The position numbers were made by a program, and so were the translations under genes. Source: DUOH01 sp036562625 (lineage in GTDB: Bacteria > Bacillota > UBA4882 > UBA10575). Taken from it: DNA of 14,018 nucleotides. This document shows, piece after piece, positions 13,612 to 14,018 of the stretch. The notes under the pieces are model-generated. The model saw only the letters and a list, made by a program, of their open reading frames with translations, searched no databases and was not told where the DNA came from. The stretch's first letter is position 1; each line of letters begins with the position of its first letter. The DNA lies in contig DATCJV010000036.1 in assembly GCA_036562625.1 (NCBI GenBank), positions 1 through 14,018 on the forward strand, in the 5' to 3' direction.

Positions 13612-14018
13612 ATGAAACAACAGATGAAACAGCCTTCACTCACCAGGATCTTTCTTACTTTCTTAAAAATAGGCGCCTTCACTTTCGGCGGCGGGTATGC
13701 TATGCTTCCCCTGATCCGTGAAGCAGTGGTCGTCAAAGAGCGCTGGATCTCAGAAGATGGCTTTATTGATATGATTGGCATCACCCAGTCTGTCCCGGGT
13801 GTCCTGGCTGTAAATTCTGCCATCTTCCTCGGTTACCAAATCGCCGGGCTATCCGGAGCTTTAGTCGCCACCTTAGGAGCAGTTCTTCCTTCTTTCTTCG
13901 TTATTCTCGCCCTGGCCGCCTTCTTCCGGGAGTTTTCCTCCAACGAACTGGTGGCCCAAGCCTTCAAAGGAATTCGCCCGGCAGTGGTGGCCCTGATTGC
14001 TCATGCCGTCTTTAAACT
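13612..14018 (+). CDS. CHR-family (chromate-type) transporter, N-terminal part
   Basis: Integral membrane anion transporter of the CHR family; characterised members export chromate, but the substrate of short-chain members is often unproven. The 135 codons present begin MKQQMKQPSLTRIFLTFLKI, then the signature FTFGGGYAMLPL (about 23-34), the soluble loop VVKERWISEDGF, and ITQSVPGVLAVNSAIFLGY, which matches the TPGP-AVN-GY pattern of the family with SVPGVLAVN here. At least two further hydrophobic segments follow. ATG 13612 follows AAAAGGAG with 7 nt spacing. The C-terminus is outside the window, so a short-chain half (often encoded as a tandem pair) cannot be told from a long-chain protein. 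Confidence 0.92.
   Translation, partial: MKQQMKQPSLTRIFLTFLKIGAFTFGGGYAMLPLIREAVVVKERWISEDGFIDMIGITQSVPGVLAVNSAIFLGYQIAGLSGALVATLGAVLPSFFVILALAAFFREFSSNELVAQAFKGIRPAVVALIAHAVFK

Noticed and set aside
1..14018. CRISPR arrays, insertion sequences, tRNA or rRNA genes
   Set aside because: None of the expected repeats, transposase motifs or conserved RNA gene sequences were seen on either strand.

Overview
The window looks like chromosomal core DNA from a Gram-positive, probably anaerobic, Firmicutes-type bacterium (Clostridia or a related class). Three things support this: the lepA / hemW / hrcA-grpE-dnaK-dnaJ cluster, a perfect CIRCE element, and a tyrosyl T-box leader. DnaK has the compact Firmicutes-type ATPase domain, and Shine-Dalgarno (SD) sites are strong with frequent TTG/GTG starts. 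No species can be named from the sequence. No mobile element, CRISPR array, tRNA or rRNA gene was seen.

Layout. Positions 1-532 (minus) hold the 5' part of tyrS. Positions 641-1089 (minus) hold its sigma-A promoter and T-box leader. Positions 1259-3118 (plus) hold typA/bipA. Positions 3163-9145 (minus) are a heat-shock operon: promoter, CIRCE, hrcA, grpE, dnaK, dnaJ, then an EamA/DMT-family permease 9 nt after dnaJ. Positions 9261-10418 (minus) hold hemW. Positions 10644-11165 (plus) hold a UPF0316/DUF2179 membrane protein inserted in opposite orientation between hemW and lepA, followed by a strong terminator. Positions 11254-13053 (minus) hold lepA, with a near-consensus promoter. From 13612 (plus), a CHR-family (chromate-type) transporter runs off the window edge.

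Functional picture. Two translational GTPases (TypA, LepA), tyrosyl-tRNA supply and the DnaK chaperone system form a protein-synthesis and protein-quality neighbourhood. HrcA should repress its own operon through CIRCE, and the EamA permease probably shares that transcript. HemW is a radical-SAM haem-handling protein.

The least ordinary stretch is 13245-13611, upstream of the CHR transporter. It has a sigma-A-like promoter, a GC-rich leader with a tiny ORF behind a very strong SD, a long terminator-like hairpin whose 5' arm is complementary to that SD, and then a 28-codon ORF with its own SD ending 18 nt before the transporter start. I read this as a candidate attenuator or riboswitch-like leader of no family I recognise. 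That reading is inference and untested.
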